From the NCBI GenBank assembly GCA_009778695.1, contig WRFS01000009.1:1-55320 (forward strand): a stretch of DNA of 55,320 nucleotides. Direction: 5' to 3'. This document shows positions 29,006 through 39,393 of the stretch, in pieces. The first letter of the stretch is position 1. The number at the start of each line of letters is the position of its first letter. The notes under the pieces are model-generated. The model did not search any database. It saw only the letters and a list, made by a program, of their open reading frames with translations, and was not told the DNA's origin. The DNA is from Oscillospiraceae bacterium. Its GTDB lineage: Bacteria; Bacillota; Clostridia; TANB77; CAG-508. The translations under genes were made by a program, and so were the position numbers.

Positions 29006-31891
29006 ATGAACGACAAGATAGTAATTAAAGGTGCAAAAGAACATAATTTAAAAAACATAGACTTAGAAATACCACGAGACAAACTTATTGTTATTACAGG
29101 ACTTTCTGGTTCAGGGAAGTCTTCTTTGGCGTTTGATACAATTTATGCAGAAGGGCAAAGAAGATATGTAGAAAGCCTTTCAGCATATGCGAGGCAATTT
29201 TTAGGGTTAATGGAAAAGCCAGATGTAGAGTCAATTGATGGACTTTCTCCAGCTATTTCTATTGACCAAAAATCTACTTCAAGAAATCCTAGATCAACAG
29301 TTGGAACGGTTACAGAAATTTATGATTATATTCGTTTACTTTATGCTAGAATAGGCATTCCTTATTGCCCAAACTGTGGGAAGAAGATTGAAAAGCAAAC
29401 AATAGATCAAATTGTTGATCATATTATGGAGCTAGAAGAAGATACAAAAATTCAAGTTTTTGCTCCAGTTATTAGAGGAAGAAAAGGAGAATTTACAAAA
29501 CTATTAGATGAGTTCCAAAAAGAAGGCTTTGTTAGAGTGAGACTTGATGGTGAAATTTTAGAAATATCAGATGATATAAAAATTGATAAAAATAAAAAGC
29601 ATAATCTGGATATAGTAGTTGATAGATTAGTAATTCACAAAGATATTAGAAATCGCTTATCTGAATCAGTTGAAACAGCATTAAAACATGCAAGTGGTTT
29701 AGTGTCAATAGATATTGTAAAAAATGTAGGAGTCGACGTCCCTGGCAACCCAGATGGCAAGGCGAAGAAATCGACCTATGCCAAAGACCACACGGCAATG
29801 CTCTTTAGCACAAATTATGCATGTCCAGATTGTAATATAAGTTTTGAAGAATTAACACCAAGGATGTTTTCTTTTAATAATCCATATGGTGCATGCCCTG
29901 CCTGTACTGGCTTAGGCTATTTAATGAAAATGGATGAAGATTTAATAATTCCAGACAAAAATAAAACGCTATACGATGGAGTAAAAGCATTTGGTGCGAG
30001 CAGTATGAAGAAAAATGAGACAATGGCTAAAATGTATTTCGAAAGTGTGGCAAAGCATTATAATGTTGATATTCATAAATCAATTAAAAAGTTGCCAAGG
30101 GAGTTTTTAGAAAAAATACTATATGGTACAGGGACAGAAAAAATAGACTTTAAGTATCAATCTTCATTGGGTCTTAGAATATATAGTGCTCCTTTTGAAG
30201 GAGTAATTCCAACACTTGAAAGAAGGTATTCAGAAACAAAATCTCAAGGCATGAGAGATTTTTATGAAATGTATATGAGCAACAGTGAATGTGCTATGTG
30301 TAATGGTGCAAGATTAAAAAAGGAAAGTCTTTCGGTAAAAGTAGGGAGTAAGAACGTATACGAATTAACAAACATGTCGATTGTAAAAATAAAAGAGTAT
30401 TTAAATAGTTTACAATTAACTAAAAAAGAAAAAATTATTGCTGACCAAATTGAAAAGGAATTAAACAAAAGGTTACAATTTTTGATAGATGTGGGGTTGG
30501 ATTACCTCACTCTTGCAAGAAATGCTGGTAGTTTATCTGGTGGAGAGGCACAAAGGATACGACTCGCTACACAAATTGGGTCAGGACTTACAGGAGTATT
30601 ATATATATTAGATGAACCAAGTATTGGGCTTCATCAAAAAGATAATAGTAAATTGATTACAACATTAAAAAAACTTAGAAATTTAGGAAATACATTGCTT
30701 GTAGTTGAACATGATGAAGATACAATGTATGCAGCAGACCAGATTATTGATATAGGTCCAAGAGCTGGGATTCATGGGGGACAAGTTATTGCACAAGGTA
30801 CTATAGAAGAAATCAAACAAGTGCCAGAATCGATAACTGGTCAATATTTAAGCGGAAAGAAAAAAATAGAAATGCCAGAGATAAGAAGAAAACAAAATGG
30901 TAAAGCGATTGAAATATTTGGTGCAAAAGAAAATAATCTAAAAAATATTAATGTAAAAATTCCACTAGGGTTATTTATTTGCGTTACAGGTGTTTCTGGT
31001 TCAGGAAAGAGTACATTAATAAATGAAATACTTTATAAAAATGTAATGAAAGAGCTTCATGGCTCAAATGAAAAACCAGGCAAATGTAAAGAAATAAAGG
31101 GGCTAGAAAATATTGATAAAATTATAAATATAGACCAATCGCCAATTGGTAGAACTCCAAGGTCAAATCCTGCAACATATACTGGAGTATTTGATTCAAT
31201 AAGAGATGTTTTTGCTTCTACAAATGAAGCTAAAATTAGAGGGTATGAAAAAGGAAGGTTTAGTTTTAATGTATCAGGAGGAAGATGTGAAGCTTGCCAA
31301 GGGGATGGTATTTTAAAAATTGCGATGCACTTTTTGCCAGATGTTTATGTACCTTGTGAAGTGTGTAAAGGCAAGAGGTATAATAAAGAAACATTAGAGG
31401 TGAAATATAAAGGGAAAAGTATTTCTGATGTTTTGGATATGACGGTGGAAGAAGCGTTAGAGTTTTTTACTAATTTTCCTAAGATAAAGCCCAAGATTAA
31501 GACTTTGTATGATGTAGGATTAGAATATATTAAGCTGGGACAACCTTCAACAACATTATCTGGTGGAGAGGCACAAAGAATCAAACTTGCAACAGAACTT
31601 TCAAAAAGAGCTACTGGGAAAACGTTATATATTTTAGATGAACCAACAACAGGATTACATATTGATGACGTATATAGGTTGGAGCAGATTCTGCAAAAGC
31701 TAGTAGACACAGGTAATAGCATAATTGTAATTGAACATAATTTAGATTTGATTAAAACATCTGACTATATAATTGATTTAGGACCAGAAGGTGGGGACAA
31801 TGGAGGGCAAATAGTAGCAACTGGTGCACCAGAGCAAGTGGCGGAGAATAAAAAATCATATACAGGTGAATTTTTGAAAAAGTATTTATAA
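29006..31891 (+). CDS. uvrA: UvrABC excinuclease subunit A
   Basis: Damage-recognition ATPase of nucleotide excision repair. The 961 residues contain two ABC modules with Walker A loops GLSGSGKSS (near residue 31) and GVSGSGKST (near 660), two LSGGEAQRI signatures, and zinc modules CPNCGKK and CEACQGDG. At 29727-29797 a GC-rich stretch encodes [20 protein letters not shown] in frame, just before the normal [12 protein letters not shown]. It resembles the repeat in the P-type ATPase gene and looks like a palindromic-repeat insertion tolerated by the protein. ATGGGGGAAAAA precedes the start. The gene follows sigK but is probably independent. Confidence 0.96.
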   Translation: MNDKIVIKGAKEHNLKNIDLEIPRDKLIVITGLSGSGKSSLAFDTIYAEGQRRYVESLSAYARQFLGLMEKPDVESIDGLSPAISIDQKSTSRNPRSTVGTVTEIYDYIRLLYARIGIPYCPNCGKKIEKQTIDQIVDHIMELEEDTKIQVFAPVIRGRKGEFTKLLDEFQKEGFVRVRLDGEILEISDDIKIDKNKKHNLDIVVDRLVIHKDIRNRLSESVETALKHASGLVSIDIVKNVGVDVPGNPDGKAKKSTYAKDHTAMLFSTNYACPDCNISFEELTPRMFSFNNPYGACPACTGLGYLMKMDEDLIIPDKNKTLYDGVKAFGASSMKKNETMAKMYFESVAKHYNVDIHKSIKKLPREFLEKILYGTGTEKIDFKYQSSLGLRIYSAPFEGVIPTLERRYSETKSQGMRDFYEMYMSNSECAMCNGARLKKESLSVKVGSKNVYELTNMSIVKIKEYLNSLQLTKKEKIIADQIEKELNKRLQFLIDVGLDYLTLARNAGSLSGGEAQRIRLATQIGSGLTGVLYILDEPSIGLHQKDNSKLITTLKKLRNLGNTLLVVEHDEDTMYAADQIIDIGPRAGIHGGQVIAQGTIEEIKQVPESITGQYLSGKKKIEMPEIRRKQNGKAIEIFGAKENNLKNINVKIPLGLFICVTGVSGSGKSTLINEILYKNVMKELHGSNEKPGKCKEIKGLENIDKIINIDQSPIGRTPRSNPATYTGVFDSIRDVFASTNEAKIRGYEKGRFSFNVSGGRCEACQGDGILKIAMHFLPDVYVPCEVCKGKRYNKETLEVKYKGKSISDVLDMTVEEALEFFTNFPKIKPKIKTLYDVGLEYIKLGQPSTTLSGGEAQRIKLATELSKRATGKTLYILDEPTTGLHIDDVYRLEQILQKLVDTGNSIIVIEHNLDLIKTSDYIIDLGPEGGDNGGQIVATGAPEQVAENKKSYTGEFLKKYL
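29727..29797 (+). repeat. Protein-coding palindromic repeat insertion in uvrA
   Basis: GTAGGAGTCGACGTCCCTGG begins a GC-rich block that stays in frame within uvrA. Base composition and the V-G-V-x-V-P-x-x-P reading link it to 12838-12900. Confidence 0.55.
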
Positions 31892-31919
31892 TAGACCATA
31901 CTGCTGTGAATAGAGCATA

Positions 31920-31946
31920 GGTAGGGGCGAACATTGTTCGTCCGAT
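31920..31946. repeat. GTAGGGGCG palindromic repeat, single unit
   Basis: GTAGGGGCGAACATTGTTCG lies between uvrA and the acyltransferase gene. Confidence 0.55.
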
Positions 31947-31974
31947 TCATATTGGAGTAAAAGGGAGGAACGAA

Positions 31975-33045
31975 TTGGAAAAAGTAGTAACTAAAAAAAG
32001 AATTGTATATTTTGATATTTTAAGAATGGCGGCTGTTTTTGCAGTAGTTATTGTACACGTAAGCAGCTTATACGTTTATAACCGATGGGGTTATAAAAAT
32101 GGTTTTTGGAATTTTATATCGGTGATAGACAGCTACTTTAGGTATGCTGTACCAGTATTTTTGATGGTTACTGGAAGTTTATTATTACCAAATAGAAAGA
32201 ATGAAACATATGGAGAATTTCTTAAAAAAAGGTTTTCGAAAGTGTTGATTCCATTTATTGTTTGGAATATTATATACTTTTTTGATTCAGTTAGAATTGG
32301 AGATTATTCTGGTACGGTATATAATTTCTTTAATGAAATGTTATCTCAAGGAGGAACTCGATATCATTTATGGTATTTGAATCTAATAATAACGCTGTAT
32401 TTTTTCATACCATTTTTTAGGATTCTTGCAGATAAATTAGATAAAAAGAACCTTGAATTACTTATTATTATATTATTTGTGGGTGCATTTTTTATACCAA
32501 CAATAAGTGACCTTACTAATATTTATTTTCATATACAAGTAAGTGTACTATCACTTCCAGTAATATTTGTATATATAGGTTTTATGTTTTTGGGACATTA
32601 TATTACAACATATGGTATTAAAGAGAGATATAGAAAAATTACATATGTGTTAGGGGTAATATCTGCAATAGGTCTTGCAATTATGACTAATGTGTTATCT
32701 ACTGGCGGATTTAACGGCGTTATGTATAATAGAGAAAATGTTTTAGTTTTCTTTGAGGCAGTGTCGGTATTTATTTTTATTACGTACTTATTTAAGAAAA
32801 TTGAATTAAAAGAAAAAGTTGGTAAAGTCTTGTCACGCTTAGGTAGCCTAACATTTGGGGTATATTTAATACATGTATTATTTATGAATGAAATACACAA
32901 ACTAATTAATGGAAGTTCTGTTTTTGCAAATGTACCGTTGGAGGTAATAGTGGTAATAGAAATATTTGGAACGCTTGTAGTTAGCTATTTAGTTACATAT
33001 ATACTTTCTAAGATAAAGTATGTAAAGAAAATTATAGGGGTATGA
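31975..33045 (+). CDS. Acyltransferase 3 family membrane protein
   Basis: A 356-residue integral membrane protein with about ten hydrophobic helices. It opens with KRIVYFDILRMAAVFAVVIVHVS, where the histidine is typical of the family active site. FRYAVPVFLMVTGSLLL and GGTRYHLWYLNLIITLYFFIPF are also characteristic. Such proteins transfer acyl groups to extracellular polysaccharides or lipids; the substrate cannot be told here. A TTG start at 31975 follows AAGGGAGGAAC. Confidence 0.88.
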   Translation: MEKVVTKKRIVYFDILRMAAVFAVVIVHVSSLYVYNRWGYKNGFWNFISVIDSYFRYAVPVFLMVTGSLLLPNRKNETYGEFLKKRFSKVLIPFIVWNIIYFFDSVRIGDYSGTVYNFFNEMLSQGGTRYHLWYLNLIITLYFFIPFFRILADKLDKKNLELLIIILFVGAFFIPTISDLTNIYFHIQVSVLSLPVIFVYIGFMFLGHYITTYGIKERYRKITYVLGVISAIGLAIMTNVLSTGGFNGVMYNRENVLVFFEAVSVFIFITYLFKKIELKEKVGKVLSRLGSLTFGVYLIHVLFMNEIHKLINGSSVFANVPLEVIVVIEIFGTLVVSYLVTYILSKIKYVKKIIGV

Positions 33046-33086
33046 AAAACATATACTAAGCACCACAAGCGTATATTTTAGGGAAA
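33042..33086 (-). repeat. Long-hairpin repeat remnant (one arm)
   Basis: AAAACATATACTAAGCACCACAAGCG resembles the right arm of copy 5 (10362-10392). No partner arm or loop remains. Confidence 0.5.
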
Positions 33087-33197
33087 AACGATCAAATAAT
33101 AACAAAAATTTCATAAAAAATGACATGTATACAACAAAATTTCATAAAAAAATGACATAATGTATTTACTTTTTTACTTTTTTGTTATATAATGTTG

Positions 33198-33496
33198 CTA
33201 CAAACTTTTTTTGGATACGTTATGAAGGTCATACGAACAACGTGTGTTTTCGATTCGAAATGTGGGTAGGTTTTCAATTTCAGGCATATTTAGTAATTTT
33301 ATTACAAATACTTGAAGTTATTGTTCACAACATGTTCGCTGTACGAAGTTTTCTGTATTTTTCAGAGGGCCGTAAGCTTAGAAAGCCGGAAGAGGGCGGG
33401 AGACGGTGACTAGAAAGAAATTATTATTTCATCATATTTAAGATAACAGTATCAAATTAAGATAGAGAGTGTGTTTAAAACGCTCTCTCTTTTTTA
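33198..33496 (+). ncRNA. Possible ncRNA or short leader transcript
   Basis: TATAAT at 33186 with an upstream TTTACT starts a region that ends in a terminator (GAGAGTGTG ... CGCTCTCTC then TTTTTT, 33464-33494). The 75-codon frame inside has no recognisable protein features. The GC-rich block 33366-33409 may be structured. Low certainty. Confidence 0.35.
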
Positions 33497-33507
33497 TAGA
33501 ATTTAAA

Positions 33508-35337
33508 TTACTCCACCGTTACAGATTTTGCCAAATTTCTTGGCTTATCAACATCTAAGCCTTTTTCTTTTGCAATGTAATATGAAATTAGTTGAAGTGG
33601 TATAACTGAGAGTATTGGAGATAATAATTCATTTGTTTTAGGAATATTTAAAAAATAGTCAAAATCGTTATGTGGGAAGTTTAAATTAGTTATTGCAAAG
33701 ATTCTGGCACCACGCGAAATTACTTCGTGTACATTGCTTAAAGTTTTATCCATTAATTCTTGGTCAGTAATTATTGTTATAACATTAATTCCATTTTCAA
33801 TTAATGCAATTGGGCCATGTTTAAGTTCGCCAGCTGCGTATCCTTCCGAATGTATATAAGTTATTTCTTTTAATTTTAATGAACCCTCTAATGAGACTAA
33901 ATAATCCATTCTTCTACCAATAAAAAATGCATGCTCTATATTGCAGTTATCTTGAGCAAATTCTTTTAGAATGTCAATATTTTCTAGGATTTCAGACACC
34001 TTGTTTGAAATGCTTAAAATATCATTTTTAAAAGTATTTAAGGTTTCAGTATCTGTACTTTTTAGAACTTCTGCGAAGTGTATAGCAATTATTGCTAATA
34101 GTATTAATTGTGAAGTATATGCTTTTGTTGAAGCAACAGCAATTTCTGGTCCAGCGTGTGTATATATTGTATAATCTGCTTCACGCGTGATAGTACTTTC
34201 TATGACGTTACATATGGCAAGAGTCTTAGCTCCTTTTGATTTGGCAAGTTTCAATGCGGCAATAGTATCGGCTGTTTCGCCAGATTGGCTAATAAAAATT
34301 GCAAGGGTCTTTTCGTTTATAATTGGGTTTCTGTATCTAAATTCTGAAGCGATATCTACTTCAACAGGTATGTTGCAAAGATTCTCGAACATTGCTTTTG
34401 CAACTAATCCAGCGTGCATGGCTGTACCACAGCCGATTATAAATATTTTATTTAAAGATGAAAGATATTTTCTTGTGAAAGTAATCTCATCTAAATTGCT
34501 TGGAGCATCTATAGGTAGCTTAGAACCAATAGTTTCACGAATAGATATTGGCTGTTCATATATTTCTTTTAGCATGAAATCATCGTATCCGTTTTTTTCA
34601 GCAGTGGAAAAATCCCATTCAATGCTTTTAATTTCTTTTTCAATAGGTTGTAGGGTTTTGTTGAAAAATTTAATTTCATCTTTTGAAATTTCAGCATATT
34701 CATAATCATTTAAAATATAAAAATCCTTTGTATAGGCTAAAATTCCAAGAACATCTGAACATATATATGTTTCAAAATTACTTTTGCCAATAACTAGTGG
34801 ACTATCTTTTCTTACGGCAATTATTTTGTTTGGTTCGTATGTAGATAAAACAGCTATTGCAAAGCTTCCAATTAGGTCATTGCAAGCCAGTTGCACTGCC
34901 TCTAAAAAACGAGGAGTCATTTTTTTATAGTAATATGCGATTAAGTTTGGAATAATTTCAGTATCTGTTTGGGAATAGAAAGTATATCCATTTTTTTGCA
35001 AAAATGACTTTAATTCTTTATAATTTTCAATAATTCCATTATGTACAACAGCAAATTTTTTTGAATTATCTAAATGAGGATGAGAATTTTCTGTTGAAGG
35101 TTTGCCGTGTGTTGCCCACCTGGTATGTGCGATTCCAATAGCTCCATTTAAAGAATTTTCTTTTTCTAAATCAATTAAACTCTTAACTTTACCCTTAGTT
35201 TTTATGCAAGCTATTTTATTTCGTTCCATTGTAGCAATTCCAGCAGAATCATATCCTCTATATTCTAATCTGGAAAGCCCATTTAGAAGTATTTCACTTG
35301 ATTTTCTGTTTCCAACATATCCAACAATTCCACACAT
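33508..35337 (-). CDS. glmS: Glutamine--fructose-6-phosphate aminotransferase (isomerizing)
   Basis: Makes glucosamine-6-phosphate for cell-wall precursors. The 609 residues start MCGIVGYVGNR with the catalytic Cys2 of the glutaminase domain, followed by two SIS sugar-isomerase domains (FISQSGETADT, and GRRMDYLVSLEGSLKLKE) and the conserved end DKPRNLAKSVTVE. TGAGGAGT complements the ribosome-binding site. I do not see a glmS ribozyme core in the 150 bases upstream. It diverges from the tRNA cluster. Confidence 0.96.
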   Translation of the reverse strand: MCGIVGYVGNRKSSEILLNGLSRLEYRGYDSAGIATMERNKIACIKTKGKVKSLIDLEKENSLNGAIGIAHTRWATHGKPSTENSHPHLDNSKKFAVVHNGIIENYKELKSFLQKNGYTFYSQTDTEIIPNLIAYYYKKMTPRFLEAVQLACNDLIGSFAIAVLSTYEPNKIIAVRKDSPLVIGKSNFETYICSDVLGILAYTKDFYILNDYEYAEISKDEIKFFNKTLQPIEKEIKSIEWDFSTAEKNGYDDFMLKEIYEQPISIRETIGSKLPIDAPSNLDEITFTRKYLSSLNKIFIIGCGTAMHAGLVAKAMFENLCNIPVEVDIASEFRYRNPIINEKTLAIFISQSGETADTIAALKLAKSKGAKTLAICNVIESTITREADYTIYTHAGPEIAVASTKAYTSQLILLAIIAIHFAEVLKSTDTETLNTFKNDILSISNKVSEILENIDILKEFAQDNCNIEHAFFIGRRMDYLVSLEGSLKLKEITYIHSEGYAAGELKHGPIALIENGINVITIITDQELMDKTLSNVHEVISRGARIFAITNLNFPHNDFDYFLNIPKTNELLSPILSVIPLQLISYYIAKEKGLDVDKPRNLAKSVTVE

Positions 35338-35433
35338 AGTTCACTCCTCCTGATATTCCACATAATATATTATATACAGTATTAAGTCAAGAGGGGAAGT
35401 GTGCAAAATTGGGAAAAATATGAAAAAAAATAC

Positions 35434-35462
35434 TTGACAATTTAGAATTAATTTAGTATACT
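35434..35462 (+). promoter_or_regulatory. Sigma-A promoter of the tRNA cluster
   Basis: TTGACA at 35434 and TATACT at 35457 with a 17-base spacer, 30 bases before tRNA-Val. Confidence 0.75.
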
Positions 35463-35492
35463 GTTATTTGTCGTAAGACAAATAAAAAAAAT

Positions 35493-35568
35493 GGGCGCTT
35501 AGCTCAGCTGGTAGAGCATCTGCCTTACAAGCAGGGGGTCATAGGTTCGAGCCCTATAGCGCCCACCA
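35493..35568 (+). tRNA. tRNA-Val(TAC)
   Basis: A 76-base cloverleaf with acceptor GGGCGCT/AGCGCCC, loop CTTACAA (anticodon TAC), GGTTCGAGCCC T-arm and encoded CCA. Confidence 0.95.
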
Positions 35569-35576
35569 TTTTTTTT

Positions 35577-35653
35577 GGCCCGGTAGTTCAGTTGGTTAGA
35601 ACGCTAGCCTGTCACGCTAGAGGTCGACGGTTCGAGCCCGTTCCGGGTCGCCA
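35577..35653 (+). tRNA. tRNA-Asp(GTC)
   Basis: A 77-base cloverleaf with loop CTGTCAC (anticodon GTC), GGTTCGAGCCC T-arm, encoded CCA. Confidence 0.95.
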
Positions 35654-35661
35654 TTATTTTT

Positions 35662-35701
35662 GCCTCGATAGCTCAGTCGGTAGAGCAAAGGACTGAAAAT
35701 C
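35662..35701 (+). pseudogene. tRNA-Phe(GAA), 5' half (split by integrative element)
   Basis: Acceptor strand GCCTCGA, D-arm, anticodon stem AAGGA and loop CTGAAAA are intact up to the shared core ACTGAAAATC. The sequence then diverges. The matching 3' half is at 52133-52178. Joined, they give a 76-base tRNA-Phe with perfect acceptor and anticodon stems. Confidence 0.9.
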
Positions 35702-35793
35702 AACGGTCTCGGCTCTCCAAATGACTACGTATAAATTACAAAAATCTTTAGAATTTAATACAAAAATGCGTTCTGCCAAAATCTGTGTAATTC

Positions 35794-35869
35794 GCCTTCA
35801 TAGCTCAGTTGGTAGAGCAGCAGACTGAAAATCTGCGTGTCACTGGTTCGATTCCAGTTGAAGGCACCA
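35794..35869 (+). tRNA. tRNA-Phe(GAA), complete, inside the element
   Basis: A 76-base cloverleaf with acceptor GCCTTCA/TGAAGGC, anticodon loop CTGAAAA, encoded CCA. It differs from the split host gene in acceptor and anticodon stem, so it is not a simple duplication of it. It presumably replaces the disrupted tRNA and itself contains a third copy of ACTGAAAATC (35824-35833). Confidence 0.93.
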
Positions 35870-35886
35870 AGAACAATTTTTGTTGA

Positions 35887-35910
35887 AAGTTCTAACAAAA
35901 GTTCTAACAT
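35887..35910. repeat. Integrase arm-type sites, left
   Basis: Two direct copies of AAGTTCTAACA, 13 bases apart, next to the integrase gene. The same pair occurs at 51969-51991. Confidence 0.6.
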
Positions 35911-35939
35911 AATTCAAAAATTGAAATTAAGTATTTGTT

Positions 35940-37157
35940 TTAGCGGACAGGTACTTTTTCTTTTTCTTCTTGGTTCCCTTTATTCATATTCAATATATTA
36001 GACATTATATTTGCATTTGTGTTCATTTCTTCTGTTACTTCTAAGTGTCCATATATATTTGCGGTAGTATTGTAATTAGAATGCCCCAACCATACCTGGA
36101 TATGTTTTATATTTCTGCCTTGTTTTAGCAACAAACTGGCACAACTATGGCGAAGGTCATGGAATCTAATCTTTTTTAATCCATGCTTTTTTAGTAATTT
36201 AACAAAAGAATGTGAAATATAATCCAAATTAATTAGATTGCCTAAATCATCTACACAAATATATTCTTTATACTTCTTGTTGTAACTGTCTTTATATAAT
36301 TTCATATTTTCTTTTTGTTTTTCTCTTAATGCTATTAATACAGCTTCTATCTCTGGAATTAATGGGAGAGTTCTGTTGCTTGATTTATTTTTCGTGCTAT
36401 CTCTACCAATGACTTCTCTTTTACCATTTGTAACTATATCTACAACAACATGTTCAATAGTTATGGTTTTATTGTCAAAGTCTATTGCTTTCCATTTAAG
36501 TCCTACAACCTCACTTCTACGAAGTCCATAATATGCACCAAACATTACTGGTATTTCGATTTTAGTACCTTTAGTAACTTCAAATAATTTGTCTATTTCT
36601 TCTGCCACATAAAATTGTGCGATGTAATTTTCTTTTTGAGGTTTCTCGATTTTATCAGCTGGATTACTCTCGATTAAATCTGTTTTTACTGCATATTGTA
36701 ATGCCTTTCTAATATTAGCATGATAACGAGTAATACTATTGCCACTCAACCCTTCTTCTGATAAATATTCGTAAAAATCTTGTATATGCTTTGGTCTTAA
36801 TTCTACCAGTTTTAATTTGTTTTGTGTAAAATATTTACTCATTCTACCATTAATTAATTTTGAATACCCCATATAAGTAGTGCTTTGTATAGAATGCTTT
36901 ATGATTTTTAGCCAATCCTTCATAAAATCAACAAATAGAATGTTTGTTGTTTCGGTATCTTTTGTATTAGTTAAAGTATTGTAGAAGTCTTTTTTAATTT
37001 GGTCTAATTTTAACTCGGCTTTTTTCTTATTGCCTTTTATAGCTTTTATTTTTGTGGAAATCCATTTTCTTTTCCACTCTCCATTTAATTGATGATATAA
37101 AACTGCATAATATATTCCCTTTTTTTCTTGTAGGCTACCTGCTACTTGATTTAACAT
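35940..37157 (-). CDS. Tyrosine-type site-specific integrase
   Basis: Catalyses integration at the tRNA-Phe anticodon loop. The 405 residues contain an N-terminal arm-binding domain, a SAM-like core-binding domain (FVDFMKDWLKIIKHSIQ), and a catalytic domain with Arg in YYGLRRSEVVGL, H-x-x-R in HDLRHSCASLL, His in WLGHSNYNTT and the nucleophile Tyr in ANIYGH. The 3' end is 70 bases from the element's tRNA-Phe. The protein is Tn916/phage-Int-like in length and order. Confidence 0.95.
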   Translation of the reverse strand: MLNQVAGSLQEKKGIYYAVLYHQLNGEWKRKWISTKIKAIKGNKKKAELKLDQIKKDFYNTLTNTKDTETTNILFVDFMKDWLKIIKHSIQSTTYMGYSKLINGRMSKYFTQNKLKLVELRPKHIQDFYEYLSEEGLSGNSITRYHANIRKALQYAVKTDLIESNPADKIEKPQKENYIAQFYVAEEIDKLFEVTKGTKIEIPVMFGAYYGLRRSEVVGLKWKAIDFDNKTITIEHVVVDIVTNGKREVIGRDSTKNKSSNRTLPLIPEIEAVLIALREKQKENMKLYKDSYNKKYKEYICVDDLGNLINLDYISHSFVKLLKKHGLKKIRFHDLRHSCASLLLKQGRNIKHIQVWLGHSNYNTTANIYGHLEVTEEMNTNANIMSNILNMNKGNQEEKEKVPVR

Positions 37158-37249
37158 ACTTCCTCCTTCCGCATAACAGCTTAAATTTAACCTACTATTG
37201 ATATTGAAAATAATAATATCATATAGTAGGTTATAAATTCAATATATAA

Positions 37250-37459
37250 TTAATCATTTCGTGTTAAATATGCAATAATACTAGCTTTAGGGATTTTATA
37301 TTCTCTGCCGATTTTAATACTATGTATTATTTTATTTTGCAATAACCTATATGCTAGCGTAATGCCAATTCCCCCTAACATGGCTCTCATTTGGTCAATG
37401 TTTACTACATCTGGATAATTAGTAAACATCATTGTATAGTTTTCTCTAATATTAAGCAT
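37250..37459 (-). CDS. Excisionase-like helix-turn-helix protein
   Basis: A 69-residue protein with the MerR-like winged helix of excisionases: GIGITLAYRLLQNKIIHSIKIGREYKIPKASIIAYL. It is directly upstream of the integrase on the same strand with GAGGTGAG before its start, as expected for Xis controlling the direction of recombination. Confidence 0.8.
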   Translation of the reverse strand: MLNIRENYTMMFTNYPDVVNIDQMRAMLGGIGITLAYRLLQNKIIHSIKIGREYKIPKASIIAYLTRND

Positions 37460-37521
37460 AAAACTTCTCTCACCTCATTTCTTTCAATAAAAAAGACTAG
37501 ATTATAATAAATATAATAAGT

Positions 37522-38001
37522 CTAATAAGTGGAAAAGTAATATCGTTTCTTGTATTTCTGAGGTCTTAATTTTCGCTTTGTGCTGATATGTTTTGGAATA
37601 TCTATGGAAACCTTTAGCCTTTTAAGTATTTCAAGCCTCTGCGTTTTTGGGTTATATGTGTATGAACTTGAATTCCATTTCCTGTATGAATCATTAGATA
37701 TAAAACCGTTACTGCTACTAGAAGATAATTTCATAACATCTTTAAGGTGCTGTAATTTCATTGCTTCGTACGCTATATCTTCCTTTTTAGGTCTAGAATA
37801 ATTTTTGTTGTATTCAATTAGATACAATTTTCGTTTTTCTAAATTTTCAGCTTTTCGCTTTAATCGTTCCTTGATATGTCTTTTATCTTTACTAATAATT
37901 TTATGAACATATGGTTGAGATACAGAAACCATTCCTGCAATTTGCCACTCTTTTAAACGTTGATTATAAAATAGATCTAAAACCTGTTCTTTCTTCTCCA
38001 C
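37522..38001 (-). CDS. Sigma-like helix-turn-helix protein
   Basis: A 159-residue basic protein with an N-terminal helix-turn-helix (EQVLDLFYNQRLKEWQIAGMVSVSQPYVHKIISKDKR) like sigma region 4 or phage regulators. A lysine- and arginine-rich linker and a serine-rich centre follow. The C-terminal part is not recognised. It is the first gene of the leftward xis-int unit and may regulate it. Confidence 0.6.
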   Translation of the reverse strand: MEKKEQVLDLFYNQRLKEWQIAGMVSVSQPYVHKIISKDKRHIKERLKRKAENLEKRKLYLIEYNKNYSRPKKEDIAYEAMKLQHLKDVMKLSSSSSNGFISNDSYRKWNSSSYTYNPKTQRLEILKRLKVSIDIPKHISTKRKLRPQKYKKRYYFSTY

Positions 38002-38227
38002 TGGTAAACGTCACCTCCTCTATTGGTTATTTTTTTGTCTACATTTTTTTGAGCATAATGATACTAAATGCATCTTGATATTTTATACTAAAAATATAAT
38101 ATCAAATATTTTAGTTATTTTATCATTTGCTCTTGCATTTGTCAATAGGTTATGTTAAAATATTATCATAAAATAACAAAAGTTTTTATTGAAGTCTAAA
38201 AAATATTGAAATATAAGGAGTTTTGTC

Positions 38228-39391
38228 ATGAGTGATTTAGAAAAAGATTTTTTAAAAGATATAAAAATGAGTATATTTGTGGATAGAATAAATAGAAAAG
38301 AATATTTTGAGTATCATGAATATTCTAAATATTATACTATTAATGAAGAACGAGTTAGGTTGACCCAAGAGCAAATAAATCAAGAGGAGAGATATACAAA
38401 TGAGCAGAAGAAAAATATTTTGCAAGATAAGAATATACAATATAAGTATCAATTCACGCCTAAAATACAATCGAATATCGCAGGAACATTATTATGTGAT
38501 TTTATAAATTGCAAGTTTACTGAATTTGATAACTTAAAATTATTAATTGATAAATATAGTCTTGCAATCATATGGGGAGTTTTAAAAGAACTGGGTTATA
38601 AGGAAGATGTGAAAAGATTTCTCTCAAAAGAAGAATATTATCTTATACTTAATACAATAGTAAAGGACTATGGTAAAATACTAGAAAAAATCAGATTAAA
38701 TTTTATTAGTGATATTAATTACTTATATATGGATAATTTAGAAGATATAAAGGATTTAAGTCCTTATCAAAGATATTTTGTAAAAAGTTATAGTAATAAC
38801 TATGGAAAGGCTCTAAACTATTTTAACAGCGAAAAAATAACAGTAAGGTTAGTTAATATGGATCCGTCTATCATATCAATTCTTAGAACTGATGAAAAAG
38901 ATGCGATTAAAGATGTAAAGAATAAAGAGATTTTTGAAATGATTAAGGAAAAAAATAAAATTGTTCTAACACCGCACACTTTGGAAAGTGAAGACATTAA
39001 GCAAATACTATTAATTGAGTTATCGGAACTTATATGCATAAATAAGTTTCCAATTAAAATATGCCAAAACTGCGGTAAACACTTTGTAACAACCAGTAGA
39101 ACGGACGAGGTGTATTGTAATAATGTTTATAAAGATGGAAAAACCTGTAAGGAAATAGGTTTTGTTTCATATAAAAAGAAATTATTAGCAGACGATGATG
39201 TTGCTAGGCTTTATAGGAATACCTATCAACAAAAATTACTAAGAGTGAGAAGAAACCCTGAAAATCAAAAATATATTGATGACTTGGAATCTTTTAGAAA
39301 TCAATACAAAAAAGTTAGGGAAGATATAGATAGTGGCAAAATGAGCAAAAAAGATTTTGAAAAATGGCTGCTGAAAGTGAAGGATAGTTAA
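38228..39391 (+). CDS. DUF6076-like protein with C-terminal zinc finger
   Basis: The 387-residue protein is helical and charged. Near the C-terminus it carries a treble-clef-like zinc motif (ICQNCGKHFVT ... YCNN ... CKEIG) followed by a basic segment (LLRVRRNPENQKYIDDLESF). This organisation matches the DUF6076 family common in Firmicute mobile elements, function unknown. AAGGAG precedes the ATG. It diverges from the HTH gene. Confidence 0.6.
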   Translation: MSDLEKDFLKDIKMSIFVDRINRKEYFEYHEYSKYYTINEERVRLTQEQINQEERYTNEQKKNILQDKNIQYKYQFTPKIQSNIAGTLLCDFINCKFTEFDNLKLLIDKYSLAIIWGVLKELGYKEDVKRFLSKEEYYLILNTIVKDYGKILEKIRLNFISDINYLYMDNLEDIKDLSPYQRYFVKSYSNNYGKALNYFNSEKITVRLVNMDPSIISILRTDEKDAIKDVKNKEIFEMIKEKNKIVLTPHTLESEDIKQILLIELSELICINKFPIKICQNCGKHFVTTSRTDEVYCNNVYKDGKTCKEIGFVSYKKKLLADDDVARLYRNTYQQKLLRVRRNPENQKYIDDLESFRNQYKKVREDIDSGKMSKKDFEKWLLKVKDS

Positions 39392-39393
39392 GT

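Noticed and set aside
33182..33409. 75-codon frame downstream of the acyltransferase
   Set aside because: It begins inside a promoter box, has no ribosome-binding site or recognisable protein features, and lies in a likely RNA.
35662..35760. A third functional tRNA at 35662
   Set aside because: It lacks the 3' side of the anticodon stem, the T-arm and the acceptor. The matching half is found at 52133.
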